A stretch of 34,789 bases of DNA, taken from contig JAEEJJ010000178.1 of assembly GCA_016281805.1 (NCBI GenBank), forward strand, positions 1 through 34,789, written 5' to 3'. Every line of letters begins with the position of its first letter. Position 1 is the first letter of the stretch. Below, in pieces: positions 18,038-26,462 of the stretch. The DNA is from Clostridiales bacterium. GTDB taxonomy: Bacteria > Bacillota > Clostridia > Oscillospirales > UBA644. A model generated the notes under the pieces. That model was not told where the DNA came from, did not search any database, and saw only the letters and a program-made list of their open reading frames with translations. The translations under genes were made by a program, and so were the position numbers.

Positions 18038-19165
18038 ATGAATAAAAGAACTTTCTCACTTCTTCTTGCCGCATTATTGCTTATCACCATGCTTGCGGGA
18101 TGCGGAAGCAAAACTGAAATCACCACAGGTGACGTGGGTGTTGTATATGATGAGGAATTCGGCAATGTTTATATTGAACCGACGATCGATGAGTTCAACG
18201 CGATGGGCTTTTCGTTCGGCGACAGCGTAAACATAACTTTCGATAACGGCAAAAGCTATGAAGATATTCCGTATTATTCCGGATATTACTGCCCTGTGGG
18301 ATCAATGCTTGCGTGCGGATATCCCGGTTACCCGCATGTTGTTATTGCAAGGAACTACGGTGCTTCGACCTGGGAAGAATTTGAGATGACCGAACAGTCG
18401 CGCGTTACGGTCACACTGAATGAAAAAGGCAAATATCTCGCTGTTCAGGAGCTTTACGCTCTTAAGTATTCCGATGAACGCAATGATTTTGACTCTGATA
18501 TCATTTTTGCAAATTACCGCGAAGTTGTCGGCGGAAGCCTTAAAAGCGGCAGTTTTTACCGTTCCGCATCGCCCTGCGATAATCAGCATAAAAGAGCCGC
18601 CTGCACAAACGCACTTGCGGAACAGACGGGAATAAAGTTTGTGCTCAATCTATCGGACAATGAAAAGAAATATACCGCATACACCGAAGCTGATGATTTC
18701 AATTCCGAATACTACGACTCGCTTTACCGCAGCGGCAACGTTCTTCTGCTCGGTCTTAACGCAAACTACCGTTCAGAAGCATTTGCAAAAACCGTTTCAG
18801 AGGCTCTTCTTACGGCAACGGAGCACGAAACGCCGTGTCTTATACACTGCGTTGAAGGAAAAGACAGAACAGGCTTTTTATGCGCCCTTATTCTTGCGCT
18901 TGCCGATGCCGACGCACAGGAAATAATCGATGATTATATGATGACATACTATAATTATTACGGTGTAACAAAAGAAAAAACTCCTGACCGTTACAATGCG
19001 GTTCAGGGCAACGTAAACGATTTTCTTTATTTTATGTGCGATGCGCAAAACGGCACTTCTGTCGATTCTCTCGATATAAAGAATGGCGCAGAAAATTATC
19101 TCCGTCTCGGCGGACTCAACGACGAACAGATATCGCAGATAGAAGCGTATCTTACCGGGAAATAA
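18038..19165 (+). CDS. Lipoprotein tyrosine-protein phosphatase (PTP-like, HCxxGKDRTG) with an N-terminal SAM-hydroxide-adenosyltransferase-C-like region
   Basis: Lipobox LLITMLAGCGS; catalytic loop LIHCVEGKDRTGFLCALILAL; YRSASPC upstream. Confidence 0.82.
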   Translation: MNKRTFSLLLAALLLITMLAGCGSKTEITTGDVGVVYDEEFGNVYIEPTIDEFNAMGFSFGDSVNITFDNGKSYEDIPYYSGYYCPVGSMLACGYPGYPHVVIARNYGASTWEEFEMTEQSRVTVTLNEKGKYLAVQELYALKYSDERNDFDSDIIFANYREVVGGSLKSGSFYRSASPCDNQHKRAACTNALAEQTGIKFVLNLSDNEKKYTAYTEADDFNSEYYDSLYRSGNVLLLGLNANYRSEAFAKTVSEALLTATEHETPCLIHCVEGKDRTGFLCALILALADADAQEIIDDYMMTYYNYYGVTKEKTPDRYNAVQGNVNDFLYFMCDAQNGTSVDSLDIKNGAENYLRLGGLNDEQISQIEAYLTGK

Positions 19166-19206
19166 GAAAAAAATATCGATACGAATAATAATACGGAGGA
19201 AAACAA

Positions 19207-19545
19207 GTGACTGTAAATGTTTATGAACAGTATTTTGCGGCGGAGTGCAACGCAAACGGAGTAAAAAGGCACGGTGCGCTCTGTATGCTGATTTCGGATT
19301 CTGAAAACGGATATATCCGCTATGAAACCGCCGTAACATTTTTTCCCTATAACGCTCCGGACGATTTTGCGATCTCTTACGACGCGTATTTCAGCGAAGT
19401 GATATACGAAGGCAAAGGAAGAAGATCTAAAAAACGCGAAAAAATGTTTATGGAGTCATTTCGCGATAAAATCGACGCTCTTGCCGCAAAAGCAAACGGA
19501 AAAGTATTCTGGGATAAGCCGCTGAAAGATGCGCGGGAAGGCTGA
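19207..19545 (+). CDS. Hypothetical protein (GTG start)
   Basis: 112-aa ORF preceded by ACGGAGGAAAACAA SD, continuing the same-strand gene series. Confidence 0.6.
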   Translation: MTVNVYEQYFAAECNANGVKRHGALCMLISDSENGYIRYETAVTFFPYNAPDDFAISYDAYFSEVIYEGKGRRSKKREKMFMESFRDKIDALAAKANGKVFWDKPLKDAREG

Positions 19546-19569
19546 CAAAACAGCAGGGAGGGCGATAGC

Positions 19570-19808
19570 TTGGACCCCGAAAAGAAAACGCACATAAAAA
19601 AATGATCGCACCTGTCATTATCACGGTTTTTCTGATCATATATTTTATTATATATTTCGGACTTCTGATTTTTGCGATAGATAATCTTATAATAAGAATA
19701 CTTTTGGGAATTATTCCGCTTATTCTGGGCGCAACGGTAATAGGTTTATGTATTCAGAGAATAAAAGAAATAAATGAAGGTGAAGAAGATGATCTTGGTA
19801 AATACTGA
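19570..19808 (+). pseudogene. Small membrane protein with apparent frameshift at an A7 run (TTG 19570-TGA 19603, then ATG 19602-19808)
   Basis: SD GGGAGGG (19556-19562), 7 nt to TTG; reads LDPEKKTHIKK then TGA; the adjacent frame continues MIAPVIITVFLIIYFIIYFGLLIFAIDNLIIRILLG..., and ATG 19602 has no SD of its own. Confidence 0.5.
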
Positions 19809-20103
19809 TTATATCAGCGGAAAAGAGCTTGAAATGCTCGGTCTTGTAAAAGGAAGCACTATACAGTCCAAAAATATCGGCAGAGATATTACCCAGTCTT
19901 TCAAAACTATCATAGGCGGTGAGCTGAAAGCATATAATGAAATGATGAACGATGCAAGAGCGCTCGCTACAAAGCGTATGGTGGCAGAAGCGGAAAGTAT
20001 GGGCGCTGATGCGGTCGTGAATATCCGCTATGCCTCTTCAGCGATCATGCAGGGGGCTGCTGAAGTTATTGCATACGGGACCGCCGTAAAATTCAAGCAG
20101 TAA
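19789..20103 (+). CDS. YbjQ/UPF0145 family (heavy-metal-binding domain) protein
   Basis: MILVNTDYISGKELEMLGLVKGSTIQSKNIGRDITQSFKTIIGGELKAYNEMMNDARALATKRMVAEAESMGADAVVNIRYASS. Confidence 0.88.
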   Translation: MILVNTDYISGKELEMLGLVKGSTIQSKNIGRDITQSFKTIIGGELKAYNEMMNDARALATKRMVAEAESMGADAVVNIRYASSAIMQGAAEVIAYGTAVKFKQ

Positions 20104-20120
20104 AACCGTAATAAACAAAA

Positions 20121-20162
20121 AAAAAGGATTTCTCAGTAAAAAACTCTGAGAAATCCTTTTTT
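20121..20162. terminator. Bidirectional intrinsic terminator
   Basis: AAAGGATTTCTCAG-TAAAAAA-CTCTGAGAAATCCTTTTTT between convergent units. Confidence 0.85.
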
Positions 20163-20198
20163 CAGTATTTTATCTGAAGTAAACGAAAAGCAAAATGA

Positions 20199-20363
20199 TC
20201 ATCCTTTATTTCGCGTTTTATTTTTTACTTTTCCTCCGCATTCACCGTTGCATCCGCCGCAGCAGCCGTTGCATTTGCCTTTTTTTCTTCTTATGACCTG
20301 CCATACCGCAAAAACAAGCAGTATCGCTACAACGCTGATTATTATCCAGTCTATCGGATTCAT
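20199..20363 (-). CDS. FeoB-associated Cys-rich membrane protein
   Basis: MNPIDWIIISVVAILLVFAVWQVIRRKKGKCNGCCGGCNGECGGK; AAGGAG SD; directly downstream of feoB. Confidence 0.85.
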   Translation of the reverse strand: MNPIDWIIISVVAILLVFAVWQVIRRKKGKCNGCCGGCNGECGGKVKNKTRNKG

Positions 20364-20373
20364 TTTTTTCTCC

Positions 20374-22719
20374 TTACGCGCCAAGCAGCATGCCGATCAG
20401 GCTTACGGCAAGCGCCGCTGTCCATGCTATCAGGCACTGCCATACAACGACATAAACCGCCCACTTAAAGCCGAGTTCTCTTCTTATTGACGCTACAGCC
20501 GCAACGCAGGGCGTATAGAGCAAGCTGAAAACAAGAAGAGAAGCAGCAGCGGCAGAGCTTAATACCGCAGATATCCCTCCCTGTGCGCCGAAAAGGACTT
20601 CAAGTGTTGAAACAACGCTTTCTTTTGCCATAAAACCGCTTATAAGCGAAGTAACTATGCGCCAGTCGCCCAGTCCGAGCGGAGCAAAAACGGGAACAAT
20701 AAATCCTGAAATAACGGCAAGCATGCTGTTTTGTGAATTTTCGACTATATTGAAGTGGAAATCGAAAGTCTGAAGGAACCACACGACAACGGTGGCAACA
20801 AGAATGATCGAAAATGCTTTCTGCAAAAAGTCTTTTGCTTTTTCCCATAAAAGCTGAGCAACATTTTTTACGCTCGGCATACGGTAATTCGGCAATTCCA
20901 TAACAAAAGGCACTGCTTCACCCTTAAACATAATTTTTTTGTATAAAAACGCAACGAGAATACCGATTAAAATGCCGAGGACATAAAGACCTATCATGAC
21001 AAGCGCTTTGTATTTCGGAAAAAACGCATCGACAAAAAAAGCATAGATCGGCAGTTTTGCGGTGCAGCTCATAAACGGAGTGAGAAGGATCGTCATTTTT
21101 CTGTCGCGCTCACTCGGTAAAGTTCTCGACGCCATTACTGCAGGCACCGTGCAGCCGAAACCTATAAGCAACGGAACGATACTTCTTCCCGAAAGACCGA
21201 GTTTTCTCAGCAGTTTATCCATCACAAACGCCACGCGCGCTATATATCCGCTGTCTTCAAGCAGTGAAAGAAAGAAGAACATCGTTACAACTATCGGCAG
21301 AAAGCTCAGCACGCTGCCTACGCCTTCAAAAATGCCGTTTATTACAAGACTTCTGAGCACCTCGTTCACGCCGCCTGAGATCATGGCATTATTGATCACA
21401 TCGGTAAGCGCCCCTATACCTTTTTCAAGAAGTTCTTGCAGCCATGCGCCTATAACATTGAAGGTAAGAAAGAATATAATGCCCATAACGCAGATAAAAA
21501 TAGGCAGAGCGGTATATTTTCCCGTAAGAAAACGGTCGATCTTGCGGCTTCTTACGCTTTCCTTGCTCTCTTCCGGTTTTTTTACACATGCGCTGCATAC
21601 TTTCATTATAAACGCAAACCGCATATCTGCTATTGCCGCGCTTCTGTCAAGGCCTCTTTCCTTTTCCATCTGCATCGAAATATGGTCAAGCGTTTCTTTT
21701 TCGTTTTCGTCAAGATCAAGCTGGCTGATTATCAGATTATCGCCCTCTATTGCCTTGCTTGCGGCAAAACGGACGGGAAGACCGACAGCCGTGGCATGGT
21801 CCTCGATAAGATGTCTTACCGCATGAATACAGCGGTGAACGGCGCCTCCGTTATCCTCTTCGCTGCAAAAGTCCTGTCTGAGCGGTTTTTCCTGATATTT
21901 TGCAACGTGGACAGCATGTTCGATAAGTTCGGCTACGCCCTGATTTTTTGAAGCGGAAATTGGTATTACGGGAACGCCGAGCATCGCCTCTATTGTATTT
22001 ATATCAACAGAGCCGCCGTTTCCTGTCACTTCATCCATCATATTAAGAGCAACAACAACGGGAATATCCATCTCCAGCAGCTGCATTGTCAGATACAGAT
22101 TGCGCTCTATATTTGTTGCGTCAACAATGTTTATTATGCCCTTAGGCTTTTCGTTAAGAACAAAGTTTCTCGACACAAGCTCTTCGCTTGAATACGGCGA
22201 CATTGAATATATGCCCGGCAGATCGGTCACGGATGTGTTCGGATGTCCGATTATCGCGCCGTCTTTTCTGTCCACCGTAACGCCGGGAAAGTTGCCTACG
22301 TGCTGCCTTGCGCCCGTAAGCTGATTGAAAAGCGTTGTTTTTCCGGAATTCTGATTGCCTACAAGTGCAAAAGTGAGGATCTCGTTTTCGGGGAGAGGAT
22401 CGCCGCTGCCCTTCGGATGAAAACGCCCGCCTTCTCCAAGTCCCGTATGTTCGCTTATTGCCTCTGCTGTATGCTGTTTTTTTCTGTCGGCAGCAGATGT
22501 CTCTTTTACTTCTATTTTTGCGGCGTCGTCAAGCCTGAGCGTTAGCTCATATCCGTGAAGACAGACCTCGACCGGATCTCCCATCGGGGCATATTTTACG
22601 ACCGTGATCTCCGTTCCGGGAATAATACCCATATCAAGGAAATGCTGGCGTGTTGCGCCCTCTCCGCCCACAGCAGTAACTGACCCGGTATTGCCTACAG
22701 GCAAGTCTTTTAAAGTCAT
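20374..22719 (-). CDS. feoB: Ferrous iron transport protein, FeoA-FeoB fusion
   Basis: N-terminal FeoA-like MTLKDLPVGNTGSVTAVGGEGATRQHFLDMGIIPGTEITVVKYAPMGDPVEV; then FALVGNQNSGKTTLFNQLTGARQHVGNFPGVTVDRKDG and polytopic membrane domain with GFGCTVPAVMASRTL. Confidence 0.93.
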   Translation of the reverse strand: MTLKDLPVGNTGSVTAVGGEGATRQHFLDMGIIPGTEITVVKYAPMGDPVEVCLHGYELTLRLDDAAKIEVKETSAADRKKQHTAEAISEHTGLGEGGRFHPKGSGDPLPENEILTFALVGNQNSGKTTLFNQLTGARQHVGNFPGVTVDRKDGAIIGHPNTSVTDLPGIYSMSPYSSEELVSRNFVLNEKPKGIINIVDATNIERNLYLTMQLLEMDIPVVVALNMMDEVTGNGGSVDINTIEAMLGVPVIPISASKNQGVAELIEHAVHVAKYQEKPLRQDFCSEEDNGGAVHRCIHAVRHLIEDHATAVGLPVRFAASKAIEGDNLIISQLDLDENEKETLDHISMQMEKERGLDRSAAIADMRFAFIMKVCSACVKKPEESKESVRSRKIDRFLTGKYTALPIFICVMGIIFFLTFNVIGAWLQELLEKGIGALTDVINNAMISGGVNEVLRSLVINGIFEGVGSVLSFLPIVVTMFFFLSLLEDSGYIARVAFVMDKLLRKLGLSGRSIVPLLIGFGCTVPAVMASRTLPSERDRKMTILLTPFMSCTAKLPIYAFFVDAFFPKYKALVMIGLYVLGILIGILVAFLYKKIMFKGEAVPFVMELPNYRMPSVKNVAQLLWEKAKDFLQKAFSIILVATVVVWFLQTFDFHFNIVENSQNSMLAVISGFIVPVFAPLGLGDWRIVTSLISGFMAKESVVSTLEVLFGAQGGISAVLSSAAAASLLVFSLLYTPCVAAVASIRRELGFKWAVYVVVWQCLIAWTAALAVSLIGMLLGA

Positions 22720-22761
22720 TTTATTTTCTTCTCTTTTTTATAAATATTTATGTTGTTTTTA

Positions 22762-22790
22762 ATTATACTTTTTATTTTAGTGTTTGTCAA
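22762..22790 (-). promoter_or_regulatory. Consensus sigma-A promoter of feoAB
   Basis: Minus strand TTGACA (22790-22785), 17-nt spacer, TATAAT (22767-22762). Confidence 0.75.
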
Positions 22791-22813
22791 GAGAAAACTT
22801 TTTTTCGCAAAAT

Positions 22814-22840
22814 AAAACGGCTTTAAAAAGCCGTTTATTT
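22814..22840 (-). terminator. Intrinsic terminator downstream of the 22856-23146 gene
   Basis: Minus strand AAACGGCTTTTTAAAGCCGTTTTATTTT. Confidence 0.7.
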
Positions 22841-22855
22841 CGGTTTTAATGTTTG

Positions 22856-23146
22856 TTATCCCTCAAGAGGAGTGATATTAAGAGAAACGAGGTTTTCCTT
22901 TTTATCGGCAACGTCGACCGTTGCGTGATAAAGGTAAGTTTTTCCTTTGCCTGTGGGAGACTCGGTTTCGACCGAACCCGTGATATTGAAACGGCAGGCT
23001 GAAGTGCATGTTTCATCCTGAACGCATTCCGAAATATCGATATCCTTTACCGTATTGCGAAGAATTTTTTCGGAAAAAGCGTTTTTTGATTTAAGCAAAA
23101 AATTCTGAGCTGCTATGCTCTCTTTTGTATCAATAATATTTCCCAT
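22856..23146 (-). CDS. Hypothetical protein with CVQDETCTSAC motif
   Basis: MGNIIDTKESIAAQNFLLKSKNAFSEKILRNTVKDIDISECVQDETCTSACRFNITGSVE...; SD AAAGAGGATAATTATG; own promoter and terminator. Confidence 0.7.
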   Translation of the reverse strand: MGNIIDTKESIAAQNFLLKSKNAFSEKILRNTVKDIDISECVQDETCTSACRFNITGSVETESPTGKGKTYLYHATVDVADKKENLVSLNITPLEG

Positions 23147-23169
23147 AATTATCCTCTTTTCTTTTTTCA

Positions 23170-23198
23170 AGTATACCACACGGTTTGGATAATGTCAA
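23170..23198 (-). promoter_or_regulatory. Sigma-A promoter
   Basis: Minus strand TTGACA (23198-23193), 17-nt spacer, TATACT (23175-23170). Confidence 0.7.
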
Positions 23199-23299
23199 GA
23201 AGGACAAATGAAAATATATCTGAAATCGTATTTTTTTGAGAATATCTGCATATTTATTTATAAAAAATTGTAAAAAAAAGCGGACAGACAAAAAAGCGG

Positions 23300-23328
23300 T
23301 TGACAATTCAAATTAAAACAAGTATAAT
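23300..23328 (+). promoter_or_regulatory. Perfect consensus sigma-A promoter of the PP2C gene
   Basis: TTGACA 23300-23305, 17-nt spacer, TATAAT 23323-23328. Confidence 0.8.
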
Positions 23329-23394
23329 AAACTGTATTTTCAAATAAAACGCTTTTACGGTTTTTCACATATAAAATGTAAGGAGATTATTTAT

Positions 23395-24867
23395 ATGCAG
23401 TATACCTTTTCGCCGCTCAGCCTTGTAAACGCTCTGGTCATAGCTATCGGCATCGGCGTGTGTCTTCTCTGCTTTTTTCAGATAACCGCATCAAGGCACC
23501 TGAAAAAAGAAGTTCGACTGTATTTTCAGATATTCTTTTTGCTGATCCTTTTTTATATTACCTCACATCTTACAAGACAGCTTCTTGACGGAATGCAGGG
23601 AGACGCTGTGCGCATAGCCATTTATATTATCACTTTTGCAGAAATGATTTCGGCAGGCGTTATGACTCATGTTATGTCACTGCTTGTTCTTGCTGTTTCC
23701 AAGCCCGAAAAAAAGCTTGGTATGAGAGTTTTTATACTGCTTTATGCATTGCTTGCCGCTCATATCGCGGTAATGTCGGTCTGCGCGCCTTTTGATCTGA
23801 TCTACACATTTGATGCGGAAAATATCTATCACCGCTCTTCTTTATACATGCTGTCGAATCTTTTCCCGGCTTTGATGCTGGCAGTTGATGCCGTTATGCT
23901 TATCGTATACCGCAAAACAATCGAAAAACGGTTCAAAATTGCGTTCTGGAATTACATTATCGCGCCTGTTGCGGCGATAATTCTTCAAAGCTTTTCGCAG
24001 GAGATCCAGTTCATCATATTCGTCACCGTAGGCGCCTCGGTATATATGTTTTCGGTGATCGTCAAGAGTCAGAACGAAGAATACGAAAAACAGAAGATGG
24101 AAAGCTCGCGCATTGAATCGGAACTTCACCTTGCATCTAATATACAGGCTGATATGCTGCCGAATATATATCCGGCGTTTCCCGACAAACCGGAATTCGA
24201 CATCTATGCAACAATGGATCCCGCAAAAGAAGTTGGCGGCGATTTTTACGACTTTTTTCTTGTGGATGACGATCATCTTTGCATGGTCATTGCAGACGTT
24301 TCAGGCAAAGGCGTGCCTGCAGCGCTGTTTATGATGGCGTCAAAAATCATTCTTGCAAACAATGCGATGGTCGGCAAAAGTCCTGCGCAGATACTTACGG
24401 ATACAAACACGGCTATCTGTTCAAACAACCGTGAGGAAATGTTTGTGACTGTTTGGCTCGGCATTCTGGAAATTTCCACAGGCAAACTTATCGCCGCAAA
24501 TGCGGGTCACGAGTATCCCGCAATCATGCAGCCCGACGGCAGATTTGACCTGATAAAAGACAAACACGGCTTTGTGATCGGCGGTATGAGCGGCGTAAAA
24601 TACAAAGAATATGAATTGGAGCTGAAGCCCGGTTCAAAGCTCTTTCTTTACACCGACGGTGTGCCTGAGGCGACAGATGCGGCAAAAGAGCTTTTCGGTA
24701 CGGAACGCATGCTTGACGCACTTAACGTCAACACGAACGCACCCTCAAAAGATATTCTTCAAAACGTTAAAAATGCAGTTGACAGATTTGTGAAAGACGC
24801 CGAACAGTTTGACGACCTGACGATGCTTGTGCTTGAATACAAGGGTCCGGGAAAAGCAAATAAATAA
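23395..24867 (+). CDS. Membrane-anchored SpoIIE/RsbU-type PP2C serine/threonine phosphatase
   Basis: Multiple N-terminal TM segments, coiled linker ESELHLASNIQADMLP, then DPAKEVGGDFYDFFLVDDDHLCMVIADVSGKGVPAALFM and FLYTDGVPEATD. Confidence 0.88.
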   Translation: MQYTFSPLSLVNALVIAIGIGVCLLCFFQITASRHLKKEVRLYFQIFFLLILFYITSHLTRQLLDGMQGDAVRIAIYIITFAEMISAGVMTHVMSLLVLAVSKPEKKLGMRVFILLYALLAAHIAVMSVCAPFDLIYTFDAENIYHRSSLYMLSNLFPALMLAVDAVMLIVYRKTIEKRFKIAFWNYIIAPVAAIILQSFSQEIQFIIFVTVGASVYMFSVIVKSQNEEYEKQKMESSRIESELHLASNIQADMLPNIYPAFPDKPEFDIYATMDPAKEVGGDFYDFFLVDDDHLCMVIADVSGKGVPAALFMMASKIILANNAMVGKSPAQILTDTNTAICSNNREEMFVTVWLGILEISTGKLIAANAGHEYPAIMQPDGRFDLIKDKHGFVIGGMSGVKYKEYELELKPGSKLFLYTDGVPEATDAAKELFGTERMLDALNVNTNAPSKDILQNVKNAVDRFVKDAEQFDDLTMLVLEYKGPGKANK

Positions 24868-24894
24868 GTTTTTGCCGAATAAGGAGGCAGACTT

Positions 24895-25428
24895 TTGTAC
24901 AGATACGTTGTTTTTGATGTTGAAACTCCGAACCGTTGCTGCGACCGCATAAGCGCCATAGGTATATCCGTGATAGACGGAGGCAGGATAACGGAAGAGT
25001 ATTTTTCATACGTCAATCCCGAAACATATTTTGACTATTACAACACGCTCCTTACCGGAATAAACTCAAAAACAGTAGCGTCTGCTCCTGTCTTTCCGGA
25101 ATTGTGGAAGGAGATCGAGCCTGTGATGAGTTCGGGCATTCTTGCCGCGCACAACGCCGTTTTTGATCTCTCGGTATTAAAAAAATGCCTGTCGGATTAC
25201 GGCATATACTGGAAAAATACCGCAAAATACTGCTGCACCGTGCAGATGGGAAGGAAATTACTGCCCGGTATTTCACATAAGCTTGATTCTATGTGTGATT
25301 ATTACGGCATTTCTCTCGATCATCACAAGGCAGACAGCGACAGCCGCGCCTGCGCGGAAATATTGCTGAATTATCTGAACGGCGGCGCAGACGAAAATAA
25401 TTATATAAAAACATATATTTTTAAGTGA
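24895..25428 (+). CDS. DnaQ-like 3'-5' exonuclease domain protein (TTG start)
   Basis: YVVFDVETPN (ExoI DxE), LAAHNAVFDLSVL (ExoII), HHKADSDSRACAEIL (ExoIII HxAxxD); AAGGAGG SD before TTG. Confidence 0.85.
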   Translation: MYRYVVFDVETPNRCCDRISAIGISVIDGGRITEEYFSYVNPETYFDYYNTLLTGINSKTVASAPVFPELWKEIEPVMSSGILAAHNAVFDLSVLKKCLSDYGIYWKNTAKYCCTVQMGRKLLPGISHKLDSMCDYYGISLDHHKADSDSRACAEILLNYLNGGADENNYIKTYIFK

Positions 25429-25450
25429 TCCGGTTTTGCCCGCTTTTACG

Positions 25451-25477
25451 AAAAAAGCATCAAATGATTTCTGATGC
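25451..25477 (-). terminator. Minus-oriented intrinsic-terminator-like hairpin
   Basis: Minus strand GCATCA-GAAATCATT-TGATGC-TTTTTT. Confidence 0.5.
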
Positions 25478-25609
25478 CTGCTTTTGCGGTCTTATCTCTT
25501 CCGTTTTACCTGATAATGTATTCGCCTGCAGACGTTTCGTTTATCTCTCCGCATGAAATATCCTATATCATAAAAAAACTATGAAAAACAGAAATATAAA
25601 AATCAAAAA

Positions 25610-25638
25610 GGATCGCACCGTAAAGTGCGGTCCTTTTA
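25610..25638. terminator. Intrinsic terminator for the minus-strand prfA-...-MBL unit
   Basis: AAAAGGATCGCACCGTAAAGTGCGGTCCTTTT inverted repeat. Confidence 0.75.
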
Positions 25639-25667
25639 TTATTTATCTGTTCAAAAAAGCATAAATA

Positions 25668-26462
25668 TTATCCGACAGTAAAAATATGCGACAGTCCGTC
25701 GGGAGGGGCAACATAAAGAGATATATCGCTGCCTACTTTTGCGCCTGTTGAAGTCAATATATTTTCCGCCGTTGCAAGCGCGGCGTGCGGAGTATTGTTT
25801 TCCTTGCTGAGATGCGCAAGGATCACGCTCTCCGTCCCTAAATCAATAAAATCTGCAAGCATTTCGGCAGACTGATCGTTTGAAAGATGCCCCTTCGGAC
25901 CTGAGATGCGCATTTTGAGATAATACGGATACGGACCGGTCTGAAGCATATTTTTATCATGATTTGACTCGAAAACGAGTATTTTGCACCCCGAAAGAGC
26001 TCTTTTTATCTCCTTTGTGCCTTCTCCTGCGTCGGTAAGCACGCCAACGTCGCCGTATTTTGTTTTTATTCTGTAACCCACGCATTCTGCGCTGTCGTGC
26101 GGCGAATGAAAAGACGATACTTCAAATAAATCTCTTGCAGCGACGGCTCCTGTGGGCATTTCACAGAAAAGTGACGTGTCAAAAGATCTGTTTTCCCTGA
26201 AATACGCATCAAGCGTTGCCTTATTTGAGATAACGGGAATACGGTAGTGTTTGCAGATCGTCTGAAGCCCCGAAACATGATCCGAGTGTTCGTGCGTGAT
26301 AAAAATACCTTCTACCGCATCAAGTGAAAGCCCGGCATCGAGAAGTGCTTTTTGTGTTTTTTTAACGCCGCAGCCTGCGTCGACAAGTACCGCTCTGCCG
26401 TCTATATCTATTACGGTGCAGTTTCCGCTGCTGCCGCTGTAAAGAGTGAATACGCGCAGCAT
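25668..26462 (-). CDS. MBL-fold metallo-hydrolase, YycJ/WalJ-like
   Basis: MLRVFTLYSGSSGNCTVIDIDGRAVLVDAGCGVKKTQKALLDAG...FITHEHSDHVSGL; TGATG overlap with murA stop. Confidence 0.88.
   Translation of the reverse strand: MLRVFTLYSGSSGNCTVIDIDGRAVLVDAGCGVKKTQKALLDAGLSLDAVEGIFITHEHSDHVSGLQTICKHYRIPVISNKATLDAYFRENRSFDTSLFCEMPTGAVAARDLFEVSSFHSPHDSAECVGYRIKTKYGDVGVLTDAGEGTKEIKRALSGCKILVFESNHDKNMLQTGPYPYYLKMRISGPKGHLSNDQSAEMLADFIDLGTESVILAHLSKENNTPHAALATAENILTSTGAKVGSDISLYVAPPDGLSHIFTVG

Noticed and set aside
21062-21826. 254-aa plus-strand ORF inside feoB
   Set aside because: Antisense to a confidently assigned FeoB; no motif support. The 21436-21951 ORF is rejected likewise.
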